From Glandiceps talaboti (lineage: Eukaryota > Hemichordata > Enteropneusta > Spengelidae), in assembly GCF_964340395.1 (NCBI RefSeq), contig NC_135566.1:1064501-1128500 (forward strand): 64,000 nt of DNA. Direction: 5' to 3'. Positions 1 through 12,520 of the stretch are shown one piece after another. Position 1 is the stretch's first letter; each line of letters opens with the position of its first letter. The translations under genes and the position numbers were made by a program. The notes below the pieces were generated by a model. It worked only from the letters and a program-made list of their open reading frames with translations, did no database searches and was not told the origin of the DNA.

Positions 1-599
1 TTATTCCAACTACAAACCAATCTAACTAAGATCTATATTTCATTTATCTTTCTACTTGCTTTCCAACGTTGTAGCTTACATGAGACAGCAAACAATTTCA
101 CCTTGAGCTGACCTACAGATAGTACAGAGCACAATAACTGATAACCCTGATGAGTTGAATATAACATACATCCTTACGTATGCCAAGGGAAAATTGGGCT
201 TGTTTAACAAGTTAACGAAGCCATGTCAGCTCCACTCACCCCAATAAGCAAAGGAAAACAATCATTACATACAAGCTGAGAGGAGAGCTTTGGGAACATA
301 GTTGTTTTCCAGTAAAACCAGGCATTTATATTTTACCATCGAATTTTAATCTTATCAATACTACAATAGATAAAGCATTGTTTGAAACTTTTATTTAATC
401 ATATTCAGTTGCCCGTATGACCTTAATGTATTACAAACTCCTGCCTGTTGAGAAATTTCATGGGTTATCAATTCCCATGAATTCCTAAATTTGTAATGGT
501 GTGAACTCTGCATACTGTTATCATTACTCATGTATATATCATGTCCACAGAGTACAAGATGATTGGTAGGTTACAGCTAGCTGGAAAAAGTTAAAGAAA
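1..599. other. AT-rich unique sequence, no gene seen
   Basis: No supported gene. On the minus strand an ATG at 325 opens 28 codons ending in a hydrophobic run, followed by a GTGAGT donor-like site at 239-234. This could be a first coding exon with a signal anchor, but there is no promoter or partner exon to support it. CpG is strikingly scarce here: five in 600 bases. Confidence 0.5.
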
Positions 600-1050
600 G
601 AGTTTGCAGCTGACACCAACAGATTTCTTCAAATCATGCCAAATTCAAAACAAAGTTAAAGTGCACACATGCTCTAACTTGTATAACACTTTTGTAAACA
701 GTTGAACAATTCCTTACCCATGAACACATGATATATTCAAATCATGTCAACTTCAAGATGAAGATGAAGTCAAACTGGCAGATGCACAGTATGGCACATA
801 CACATACAGCATTAAACAGTAAACCATGGACACTCCAAAATACAACATTAGGCAACTAACGTCAAGATAAACTAAAACTGGCAAATACTAGATATGGCAC
901 ATACAGCATTAGTTAGTCATGGACACTCAAACATACAACATTAGATATAGTAACTTCAAACTGGCAGATGCACAGTATGGCACATATAGCAATTAGCTAT
1001 GGACACTCCAACATACAAGATGAACACTAACAGATTTCTTCAAACAAGCA
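600..1050. repeat. Degenerate tandem repeat, about 85-120 bp spacing
   Basis: Blocks sharing aactggcagatgcacagta, tatggcacatac, agcatta and catggacactcc recur with starts near 771, 873 and 957. The flanking motif cagatttcttcaaa occurs both at about 620 and at about 1028, so the array probably extends left. Copies differ by substitutions and indels, indicating an old array. The 81-codon frame at 999-1244 begins inside the last copy and shows nothing protein-like. Confidence 0.7.
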
Positions 1051-2635
1051 TCTTAATTAGCTACAGAACTACAGACAAACTGTATTGTACACTATCAGCA
1101 AGTATTGTTTGTTTAGAATCAATTATATATAAGTTATCAGCATTCCAGTGTATTGTTTTAGCAGCAGGCTACCAGAGCACTATAGTCCTACTAGTGTTAC
1201 ACCAAATATACCTATCTCATTACATACAAGAGGTCGCTCTCTAAATGACCTCACATACTTACAGTTGACCACAGATAGTTTCATATCAGTAATGCCACTA
1301 TAGGGTCAACCCACTATCTTTCAAAACATGGTTTGCATTTTATAGCTACAGCTGCCTCTTCTAAATTTATTGTCGTTGATATCTTTATTTGTAAAACCAA
1401 GCTTGTTCCCAGTATTAAAATCCCTCCAAGTCATCTTCACATTTGGAGGGAAAAGACAATTCATGATGATTCCTTTCCCATCAATCATTTCATACAATCA
1501 AAGCCATCTCTGCATCCATAAACACTCAGAACTGCTACAAACTCCCTTTCTAATTTTGGCAGAACGTGCCTACGCCTTGCTTTTCTTAATGCAATCAAAT
1601 AACTTAAGTTGGGTATTACTTTAAACAAAACATATGAAACATGATGCGATTCTCCATGCCCCCTTTTAACATTTGACTATCTTAAGAAATTGACAATAAG
1701 TGAATGCAGCCCTGCACTTAAATTAGACATTATCATTAAAACGATGGTATATCATATTGTGATGGATAACTCCAGCTATTCCTGTCACCCAAATGGAAGT
1801 CTTCACTAATTTGTAAACTAGAAAAGTCCATAAGATTGCCATGTGTCAATTAGCCCAGCCAATTATATTTTCATCTCAGTCTATTAGCGATGACTGATCA
1901 CTACATATAGCTGAAACAAGCTTTGATGCACACCCCACTGGCTTATTAACACAGACATTCCATCTACACATGTGTGAAAAAATTCTGTTTGAGCAAGGGC
2001 AAATATTTCCTAAAGCACAGAAAATTTCATCAAGCAGATTAGATGTATGTTTGCTGAAAAGCAGTCTAGCTATAACCTTTCTAATCTGGGAGAAATTATT
2101 GGTATTAAACTTGCTGGGTAATCAAGAAAACTGCCTGATCCAACGCTTATATACACACGGCACAGATGTTGGTCGCCAAAAATTAGTTGACATTTAGGGA
2201 GAGTAATGGGGACGATGTTTCTCTAATTCTATCCTCTGTCTCTTGCTTGCTCTCTTTCTCAATTACACTAGCGCCGCAATTTATCCAATTTGTCAGGTTT
2301 GTTGGAAAACACTTTGCTTATGAGAAGCAAGCTGTTGATGTTATATTGCCACCAATAGAGTTCCATTAACGAGTCATATTTCACTTTTAAGAGAAACGTC
2401 ATGAAGGCCTGATACATGACTGAAGCCAACTCCTGCATTCTCCCTATCAAATAGATTAGTTGAAGGTGAAGTCTCATGTTTATGATCTGTTACAGCATCT
2501 TTGATCATTCTTATCCAGATATAGATATTTTTATAACCACATTCCAAGACATGGTTCAAATGTTGGAATGAAACAAACACAGCACCCTACCATAATATCC
2601 TATGCACACCAGTTGACATATGGGTTTTCCCCCAG
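1051..2635. other. AT-rich unique sequence, no gene seen
   Basis: Several open frames of 60-84 codons occur on both strands, about the length expected by chance at this base composition. None shows a domain or splice support. A donor-like GTAAGTATG lies on the minus strand around 1261, but the frames upstream of it are closed by stops. Confidence 0.5.
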
Positions 2636-2790
2636 CATCTGATGAAACTCAGTTGGAAAAACACAACAATGATGAATTGGTGCACAGTGTGTACACGAAC
2701 ATACTATCTCATTCTGAATCTTGCATTGAAATGATACATAATGACACAACTGTAGATATGAACTCATCAGCTCATTTGTTAAAGCTAGTT
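2636..2790 (+). CDS. Candidate internal coding exon, unrecognised protein
   Basis: An open frame lies between a strong acceptor (gttttcccccag, ending at 2635) and a consensus donor (GTAAGT at 2791-2796). The 155-bp exon would contribute 2 bases of a split codon plus 51 full codons, ending in phase 0. The peptide is acidic and polar, beginning SDETQLEKHNNDELVHSVYT and containing ILSHSESCIEMIHNDTT. It has no transmembrane run and is not low complexity. The frame closes four codons past the donor, as expected for an exon read into an intron. I do not recognise the family, and no neighbouring exon with matching phase was found. Chance co-occurrence of two good splice sites around a short open frame remains plausible. 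Confidence 0.28.
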
Positions 2791-5700
2791 GTAAGTAGCT
2801 AAATCTATCTCAATTCCCTTGACTTTAATACAAAAATGTATAAGAGCAAACATTTGTGAAAATATGCCAGACTTGGTGAAATTTGCTTGATAGTGAGGGT
2901 TCTATAACCTTTGTATAAATGATAATACTACATTTCGCATACAATTACATCAACTTTCATCAAGTCTTTAAATAGCACCACCTGATTAATTTAATTTATA
3001 CAAATACGTTATTTGTATGTATTTGATTCCCATTACAATTTCTTCATTTACTCCTTAGCACCTGGTTTCTCTGAACTAGGGGTGGGTGGATATGCATACT
3101 TGTTAAAACTCACAGGCAGATCACTTCCCAACGTGATGGAAAATCCCCTATTTTGAAATGATATTATCTCTTCTCCATAATCCATTGCTTACAGCCTGGT
3201 ACACCATATCATGCAGGCTAAGTTGCATGGTAATGGAACGACTTTAAATATTTAGGTTTCCAGGGAAACAAAAGCTGTAACTACTTATTGTATTTCATAA
3301 TGAAATCAGTTAATTTCCCAGTTGAAAAGAATCCTTACAAAAATGCTTGTCATTCAGAAATTCTGCCATCACTGAAAGGGGTAGCATGTAATGCAATGAC
3401 ACATGTGTACATTTGTATGCATAACCCGAGGGATTACCCACTCCCAGAAAAAGAAAAAGAATCACGGCATCTCCCATTATTTTGACAGATGCTAGCACCG
3501 ACACAATTAAAGACTGTTTCTCTATTGCTTTAGATATGTAAGCACAGTTGCCTCAAGATTATAAATGAATTTTTCATGCAATTCGTATAGAAAAACTGTC
3601 AAAGGAAAGAAAGAAGTTTCATCACAATAATGATGATTTATCTATTCTGGGCAAGTATACAGGGGAAATTGAAAAGATTAAAGTGTGTCCTATCATACAG
3701 CTTTTCAATGGATCCTAATTTTTGATTTACAGTAATTGTATCTATTATCTTGTGTACCGTTTTCATCAAAAAGATATCGATCAATACTTTGTGTGGCCGA
3801 ATAATAAAATATCACTAGCTCTTCGGTATATTAAAAATTGTACATTAATATTCTGTCCAAACTCCAAATATGAGCGCAAAGGAATATGTGTTTCAACTAT
3901 CAGCTTCCAAATCTACTGACATTTTACTTTTCAGTTACGAAATTTTCTGATATTTTTTTGATGAAAATTTAAATGCTAGCCCACACAGAAACCACACTAA
4001 ACACAGACATGATTTTTTTTTATTTTCTACGTCAGTCATGAAATTATTCACATACATGTATGCAGGAAATACAAATACAAGTGAATATAAGGAATATTGT
4101 CATTTTTCCCCTTTTTTTGAAAGACAGAATGAACAGGGTGTTTTATCTGTAGGGAAGCTTAAATTCCCAATAACTCACAATACGAACTATTGTAAAAAAA
4201 AAAAATTTTAAATACTGTAATTATGGGTGTTACACTATCTTTTGGTCTTAACGGCAGGCTAAGCATTGAAAATCTCTTTGAATATCATTCGTACAACAAA
4301 GCGCAACACAGTTAACAATACAAGGTAATTTTGCTAAATAAAATGTAGATCTATCTACAGCTATTGTATCTCCTAATAGGTAGGACTTGGATTCTTTGTA
4401 ACATTACATTTGCAATACGGCTGAAATTCATTCGTCAGCAATCATTAATACCAGGATTTGAGATTTGGTGATATACCCAGCTTTAATTTCTCATTTTCAA
4501 ATACTTAATTTTGATCCTGCTACTGTGTCCAGAGTACAGATTACTACAGTAATAGTCATCACTAAAACAATGACAACAATGCTGAATGAAAGTTTCTCTT
4601 TGAATGACTAGACTACAAACTGTTTCAGCTTCCTATTGAGATTTATGGACATCATGTGAAGTTTTTCTATCAGAACGGCAGAGCTGTAAAAAACATCTAT
4701 ACTGACATCATCCTGTCTATGGTAGTCAAAGGTATTGGATACTACTAAACTAAAGTTGCACAATACTGGAGTTCTTTCACTTCAACTTTTCCAACATGTT
4801 GTGAATAAGGAAACATCACGCTTCATGTCAACATATATATAAGGTGAATTGACTACTCGTATTATTTTATGAAGTTACCATGGTAACATAATTGCATCCT
4901 TAGGCAGGAAGTGATTTCATACTTTTCCCATCCAATTGCACAATTTCCAGGTACTTGGTAAAAATAATATTGAGTAAATGTTATATTGATAGTGGTGGGC
5001 GAAATGTCTTTACACTACAGTACATGGATGCATAAAACCTGTCTGAATCTTCAAATATGCACTTCCTCACACAGATTTCAACAAATATGTCTAGTAAATA
5101 GAGCACATAGTTTTCAAAGACTCAATTTAAATGAGACCATCTGAAAAAGTGTTATTGAATAGACATTCTTTAAAAGGATGGTGTGCATCTTTCTACTCAT
5201 ACAAACACGGAAAGCACTTTCTAGCTTCACTTACTCTGTTGAATAGTTTGGAAAACGCACACACAAAAATACCCAGACATGAAGAATTATAAATGAGCCA
5301 CTCTTTCAAGAATATTGTGGCATTGTATGATATATAGTTGTATTCAACACTTCTTAACACATTAGCTATGTTATTGATGGTTTTTAAAATCAATCAATCA
5401 TACTCAGCTTTCAAAAACAAGTTTGATGTTGTCATTAACATTGAATTTCCTTTTGGTATGGCATGCTTGTGTAATATCAAAGTAACAGAGCAAATAACCC
5501 TCTCTATAGTATAGTACAATATGTCAATAATATTCATCTTAACAATTTGCATAAAATCTCTGTAAAATATTGAGAGATATTTTACAATACAGATAATAGC
5601 ATTCATATAATATATATCAACAGATAAATATTTCGGAAGTCATCAACCTTTTTTTTTCTTTTTAAAAGGTTTTTTTTTTGGTTGCAGAGGTCTCAAATTT

Positions 5701-6502
5701 CAGTATCGATGATCTATAGGAACAATATTAGATATTTTGTAAGGATGGGTGTATATATACATTTAGATGTAACTTTACGGAATTGTCCTCGGCTTTTATT
5801 GAGGTCATTTGCAGGTTGACATGTCATTCTTGTGTGACTCTTAAGATGCACTGACATGATGAAAGACAACTTGCTGTCTTTAACGTGATGTCAATGAGGA
5901 AAGCATACATTCTATCTAGTTTGTTAACGACATCTTCCCTTTTGTTCATGTTAGCAGGTGAGCTATCACTAGTCTTTTCACTGCAAAGCTAAGTGTACAT
6001 TTGCAGGAAATCACAGATAGTCGTTTCCAGGTTAAATTGACCACATAGCAATTATTTGTCATGTTCTTAGTATTTAGCAGCTTGAGTGAGTTGGGGAGGA
6101 TGTCATTCAATATTTCACATACCCTGTCTATCGTGACAGTATCTATACAAGATGTGATAACATTGGGGCATCAGATGGCTTTATAAAACAACTAATTTTC
6201 ACAAATTGTTATCTTTCTACTTCTGGAGATTCATGTTCCTCTATTTCTGCTCAAAATTACAATGTTATCTAAGTAAGAACCATTAGAAGGGCTATAATAT
6301 ATATTAAAAGGTACTGAATGGAATAACAAGATGTATAAAATGAAATAGAACCTTTAAGTAATAATCCCTGCAAGGTAGGGTTTGCACTAAACTTGTAATT
6401 TGGGTTCATAGACTACACATTTCAAGCCAGTATATGTGTGTCAATTTGGATTCAGTATTTTTTATTGATTTGAGAATAATACCAAGGCAGTAATCAACAC
6501 TA
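2791..6502. other. AT-rich non-repetitive stretch, no gene seen
   Basis: Only short chance-length frames are seen. An A-run lies at about 4194-4204 and T-runs at about 5648-5680. A perfect X-box palindrome at 4874-4887 is listed separately. A minus-strand frame at 5193-5393 contains a donor-like GTAAGTGA near 5234 but has no acceptor or recognisable domain. Confidence 0.5.
4874..4887. promoter_or_regulatory. RFX X-box-like palindrome
   Basis: GTTACCATGGTAAC is a perfect 14-bp palindrome. It matches the known RFX-factor X-box form GTNRCC-N(0-3)-RGYAAC, with a 2-bp spacer. RFX proteins bind such sites in promoters of ciliary and other genes. No promoter or gene start is visible nearby, so function is inferred from the motif alone. 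Confidence 0.4.
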
Positions 6503-6620
6503 GCAATTTCACAAGAAAAGCTGTAAACTTTGCAATCAAAGGATTCCCATACTTGTAGTACACTCAACAAATTCACAAGAAAAGACATAAATTTTACAAT
6601 GGAAGGGTCTCCATTATCTC
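6503..6620. repeat. Diverged tandem duplication, about 65 bp
   Basis: A block with ttcacaagaaaag followed by taaactttgcaat (from 6503) is repeated from 6568 as ttcacaagaaaag and taaattttacaat. The 13-base core is identical; the rest has diverged. The 81-codon minus frame spanning this area shows the duplication as repeated peptide and has no other support. Confidence 0.6.
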
Positions 6621-9600
6621 TACAAAGATACCATATGATACAAATTCTCATAGATACATGTACTGGTGGTTGTACTTTTCTATAAATCAGCTGTTTTGTC
6701 GGCCCAGTTCTTAAAAGCCTTCATTTTAATGATCCAGCAGCCAAACGTGTAACTTATGATCAGTTGTGTGTTGAAAAGGACTTAATGCACTGATAACCTA
6801 AACGAAATACTACCACTTAGCTTTCATAGCATGATTCACACTGGAGGAAAGCATACATTGTCATACAAACATTGTTTTCTTGAATCAGTAACTAAAGGAG
6901 GCCCTCTATTGGATGATGATGAATAGTACAACTATGATCAATGGATTAGTGTTCTCAATTTTTGTCCCTGATTAATTCAATACCTTTATATACAGCAGTA
7001 GCCATATTCAATGAAATGTATTAAAGCTGCAACAATTTTATTTTCATTTTACAAAATTCTGAGCGTATAAATATACAAATGTATTTTGATTTTTGTTTTC
7101 CTAAAACACAAAATGCGTTCATATTTTTTAGAAGAATAGCATGCAATTTCTTGCATGAAATTGTTTGAGTGGAAGGAAGGCTGTTGTGAGTTGGGCTATT
7201 TCATGACTAGAATGCTTCATGTGTGCCTGAAGGGAGAAATTATCCTGTGTAATTGTGTGTAAAACTACCTTCCCTATCGTACTGAATGACATTTCTCCTA
7301 GAATTTCTAATTCACTGTGTCTTGGCATAGGAAATACAAGTGACGATTACAAATACATTCCCCCCAAAATAGTGCTCTTGACTTGCATGAATATTTTACG
7401 AAGCGTAATCTATTGGCTAGTAATGTATGGACAATTGGGATGCATATGAGAGCCAATGATAGGAAAATGGTGACAAATTGCCTCAAATTACTCCAGGTGA
7501 CAGAGAGTAAGTGAAACTGCATGCTATTTTAATCAATGTTCATGATATAACAGAGGCAGTGAACGCTTCCAACTCTCCTAGCCAGTACACATATAGAAAT
7601 GACAATTTGATGAGCAGAAAGTGAACCAAATAATCGTAGACTAGAAATCTGTGATACATCGACTTTTAAATAATGTAGTAATTCTTGCATTATAAATATG
7701 TTACATTTTGCAATAGGATACATGTTCTGTGTCAACACATTCATTTGAACACAAATAGTTAAATAGTTAATTCATTGCCATACCCTTTTAATACCAAACT
7801 CTTACATATATGTACAAAGTACGGTCAACTATATTTCAATAAATGTTTAATATTAATCCATTAGATATATTGACATCACTAAATCTATCTCTGAGACTCT
7901 CAATTAATTTCAGAAGAGTTCACTACAATAATCATTTCAGAATGACAGATAAATATTTGCCACAACATTTTTTTAATGTAAGTCATCAGATATAAATAAA
8001 TTCCGTGATTTTTCAAAGTGCAAGTAAAACTGAGTTGATTCATAGCATTACAATTCATCGCTGTTTATTTTCTATAAACTTGACAGCTATGTCTTTCACT
8101 TGTCTTTTTACAATTACACATCTAAATGATATTCCATCTGCGTCTACACATTCTCTCTTGCAATCCAAAGGCCACTTTACCGCACCCCGGCATACTCAAC
8201 ATGTTATTGCTTATTCACTCAACAGACTGTGTTACAGTTCTCTTTATGATGCAGTAACACATCTCAAATGGGTGTTTCTTTTCTTTTGATTTCTGAAGCA
8301 TGTAATCTCTCCAATGGATATGAAATATTACAGTGATCCCCGGTATGTCTAGGGGTATATCAGCAAATACCACATGTCAACTAAAACTTTACAAGTAGCC
8401 TTCTTTCTTTACCTTCTCTACATTTCACATTACTCTTCAGAGAACACATCCTGGATGGGTGGGTGGGTGGGAATTGAATTTTTTCTAGTGTACTGAGAAA
8501 CTAGTTGGTAAACCTGCTGTGTTTTATTATCTACCACATTCATTTTTTGTGGTCTTGCTGTTTTACATACATAAATACAAAAATTACAAAACTACTCCAA
8601 CATTTTTTTTCTATTGAAATTCATGGTTGTAAAAGAAAAGGAGAAAATCAGCCAGAACAAATGGGGGATATAAGATGTTTGTCAAAGTGCAATTACAAGA
8701 TAGGGTTATAAATGAAGTCAGAAAAGTTTTGGTTCATTTATTGAACAACTGATAAAGTAAATGTTTCTTTGCAGTTATTATCAACAGTGAAGTGGAAGAT
8801 GTGAATGTCTTAAAATTATAAGTTCAACTTGGTGGAGGAGTACAAAGTACATGAATTTGATTTATCACACGGAATTCTATCCTGTGACCTCCGTAATAAA
8901 ACCTGCAATAATGAATCACATGCTCATACACTTGGAAAAATCCATAAATGATGAAAAATAACCTTTTAACATCATATTATGAAGCAGTCATTCAGCATAG
9001 GAGCCAGAGAGCAGTCCTTACGTCTCTGTCTTTACAGTATTGTAATTTCATCTGTCACAACATCAATATGGCTTGGGAAGCTCTTGTCCACAAATCACAC
9101 CACTTTTACGCTAATTCCACATAAGATGCGATTCTTTACTATTGCAATATTTCTTTCTGCTGGACACCTTTCCCATTCAAAGTAGTGAGTCTGCTGCCAT
9201 AAACCATCATAACAAGCTAATCGCCTCAGTATTTGTAAAACATTAATATATTACACATGCTTTGTTGTATAATACATGCGTTTCTCCTCATTATCAACAC
9301 TGCTAGTGTTCTCATTCTTGTAATGCACTGACACACACTTTCTTCAATCTTTCTCCTAAATCTGCAGAGCATTTAATGAAAAATAATGCAATATTTTCTT
9401 GCTTGAGTGAACTTCTTTTGGGGTTTATTTTCAACAGATTAGCTACAGTAATGAAACATGCATAGCCACAACAGGATTACAGATGATATAATGCCTTGGT
9501 GTGAGTTTCTGTTAATTCTATCCAAAATCCATTTTCTATCGGTAATACTCTTCAAGAATGAAAACCATCCTAATGTAAATTGTAAGCGGTAAGTCTACTA

Positions 9601-12429
9601 TACACAGTTTATGATGTGTACCTGCCGAGAAAGAATCAGGGCAAAACTCTCATTTCAAAAGACAGATTACAACTCCTTGTATATGACTACCAGCTCTTTC
9701 TCAACACTGGGACAATTCGTATCCCCACCGGGGACAACAACATTCTTTCTAGCTCATTTAGACTTACAATTTACAAAGCTGCATCATATATTTTATTCAT
9801 AACATAGGAAAATGTCATCAAGTAATAAATATATCTCAACATAAAGATGAAATCTTATCCAGAAGATCCTTCTATCCTTTTCAAATCTTATTTCATATAA
9901 TTGTGTTTTACTAACACAACAAACTTTCAGAATTACATAGCTTTCTCAAGTTAATGAAGTACTGTGGTCACAAATAGCATTTAAGAAAATGTGTGCAATT
10001 TCGCAAATATCACCTCATTTTAATCTGGTGTTGAAGCTTTGTGCTTTTAGGCATTATTTTCCACTTTACAGCAAACTTTATAATTTTTCACCTAATATTG
10101 AAGTACAGGGAGAAAAAACCTAAATCTAAATAAAATCTATCTTGAAATAGTAAGGAGACTTCTTTACATAGTATGAGTAACACTTTTCCTCAGGATATAC
10201 ACCTGTTATTGGCAATATACTATGATATATCAGTTTATCAGGTACCATTTTCCCCACAACTATCCGAGCACACTTTGTATTTTTATATCACTTTTGGACA
10301 AATCTGATTTATTTTCACTTGAATAATGTAAATACTGTTGATCTCACAACCAAATATAAGTAACAAAACTCACACATTTTGCCTGAACTAATGGTCAATG
10401 GTTTGTTCACAAATATTTTATGGTATGACAGAACTCCATGATGTGTGAGTGCAAGTGTGGTGCAGCCAGAGTATTTGCACGAGTGCTTGCAGTGTTCTCT
10501 GTGGCAGTACTTTCATGAGCATTGTGAGTGAAAGTGCAGCAGAAAACACTGCAAGCACGAGAGCAAATAACCCCAAGTACCAACACTGGGCAATCGACTC
10601 ATGTGGCATGGGGTTCTAGTCACGGTATTATTACATATGTTTATCGGGAACAACAAATGACACAATGACCGTGTCCTCATTTGCATATCATTTACATACA
10701 GGTATGCAATACTGTTTTCGGTATTGCACTAAAATGCAAATACCACTAGTAGCATGCACTGGTGCAAGTAATCTCTGGTACATAACAGGAGTTACCCTGC
10801 GTTATACTTCGGCAAGTTGTTGTCTTTCCAATTATTCATGTATTGAAATGTCCTGACCATTAAATATCCTGATCATTTAAATATCTTGAGTCATGTTGAA
10901 TGCACAAGAACACTCCCCAGACATGATTTAGGAGATTTAGATTTAAAAGTCCATGTAGTTACATCATATAACTTACACACATTCTTCCTTGATTTAGGAG
11001 AAGATTTATCAGCCCTTTCCACCAAGTGTTTTTATTACGTATTTTGTAACTTAGCATGTGACGGATCTAACAATGATGCTAGGTTGCAGAATAGTGAAAC
11101 CAAGGCTTGTGCAGTTGTTAAACTACACAATGTATGTGTCTATCCTTTGGCCCACTATTATACATGAGTTTGTTAAGCTAAGCATCACGGTTACTTAACT
11201 TATTTTTCTCAGTAAGGTGAGTATCTACAAAGACCAACTAGAGATATAAACATGTCAAGGTAGATTTCCAACAGCATGACATTACAGTTCTCCTCATTTA
11301 AAGGTCAAGTAATATAGGCATTACACAAATCTTTCCAACGGAATGTGGTCGTCTGAAATCATTACTTCCAAATATATGTATGTTTTATACATTTAGAGGC
11401 CTATCAAAGGTAATCACATCGTCAATGGTTATCCACTGTTTCTTTATAATGGCGGTGTTCTACTTTATGAATAACAATAATCCATCTTTCTATTGAACCA
11501 TTATGGCTGCAAGCATTACAGTCACAGTGACTACATCTTTCTTTCCCTATCATTTAAAACTAGTACAAATACCTAAAAACTTATTTTCTTTGTAATCCAA
11601 GATTATTCACCAACTACTTGACTGGAGGATGCAACTATCTTTAGCCAATGAAGAGAATTCCTGATCATGAATGGGTATCATGTGTGTTGACCTCCGTGTC
11701 ACTTCTAGAAGACAAACATTAGACCCTTAAAGATGTCATGAAATTTGATAGAAGAGTAATCATGTCTTATACTAAAATTAGAACACTCTGGAGTGAAATC
11801 ATTCATCAACACTCTGGGGAAAGTGATGTAACAGACCCTTTCAACGGATAACTTTCATATACTGTGACTTTTACAAGACAAAATCGTGACAAAAACAGGG
11901 TGAGATACTGCATGAATGGTATGTGCAATGTTAACACAAATGAGAGTTTGTTTATATGCTGTCAGTGCAATTCAAGTCTAACTGACATTGGCAGAGTAAA
12001 GACAGTAAAAGCAGGATTCACAGAATAGAGTAATCTTCATGGCACTGCTTCTTAGACAAAAAGGAGCCAGTCTAACAAGGTAATAGAGTTGACCTCTTCT
12101 TTCATTAGATCGTCATTTTCTTGCAATTTTCTTTGATCTACTTTTAATCTCTTTTCAACTTAACAAAAAAAAATTACAAGTATTCTCTTGCTTATGATCT
12201 GTGTCTGTATATTTGAAGAATTTTGTGCCCACCAACATTCCAGGCAAAATGTCACAAACTAATATGAATGGAATTCTCTTCTCCTTGTACTGGCAAATAG
12301 CCTAAAGTTAGGAAGCCAGGCTGTCACTGGCCTTGCTGCCAAATAAATTGTTTCAAAATGTCAAAGTATGTTGAGGCTAAAGGTAATGAGAGGCAAAGGT
12401 GGGGAAATTAATAAATCCTTTGGAACAAC
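6621..12429. other. AT-rich stretch without a supported gene
   Basis: Contents are a short ggtgggtgggtggg run near 8457-8471, homopolymer tracts, and many frames of chance length. A good acceptor (tttctttgcag, ending 8774) is followed by a 14-codon frame stopping at 8819-8821 and an AATAAA at 8895-8900. This could be a 3' terminal exon, but it is far too short to claim. A frame at 10853-11167 of about 105 codons has no splice or domain support. Confidence 0.45.
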
Positions 12430-12520
12430 AAATCTGATTGGCTTTAAAAAAAAATCACTTTACCCCTGATTGGTTGATGTAACAAGCAAATCTGATTGGC
12501 TGGTGAAAGTTCAACCAATT
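12430..12520. promoter_or_regulatory. CCAAT-box cluster
   Basis: Three inverted CCAAT motifs lie at 12437-12441, 12469-12473 and 12495-12499, within tctgattggc, cctgattggt and tctgattggc. A direct CCAAT lies at 12514-12518. On the minus strand the inverted ones read CCAATCAG or ACCAATCAG, close to the known NF-Y consensus. Part of the similarity (aaatctgattggc at both ends) may come from an old local duplication. No TATA box or transcript start is evident. Confidence 0.35.

Noticed and set aside
240-325. Possible first coding exon (minus) with signal-like end and GTGAGT donor
   Set aside because: 28 codons with no promoter, partner exon or homology. Many such cases are expected.
8775-8821. 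Possible terminal exon of 14 codons with AATAAA 75 bp after
   Set aside because: It is too short to separate from chance, although the acceptor is good.
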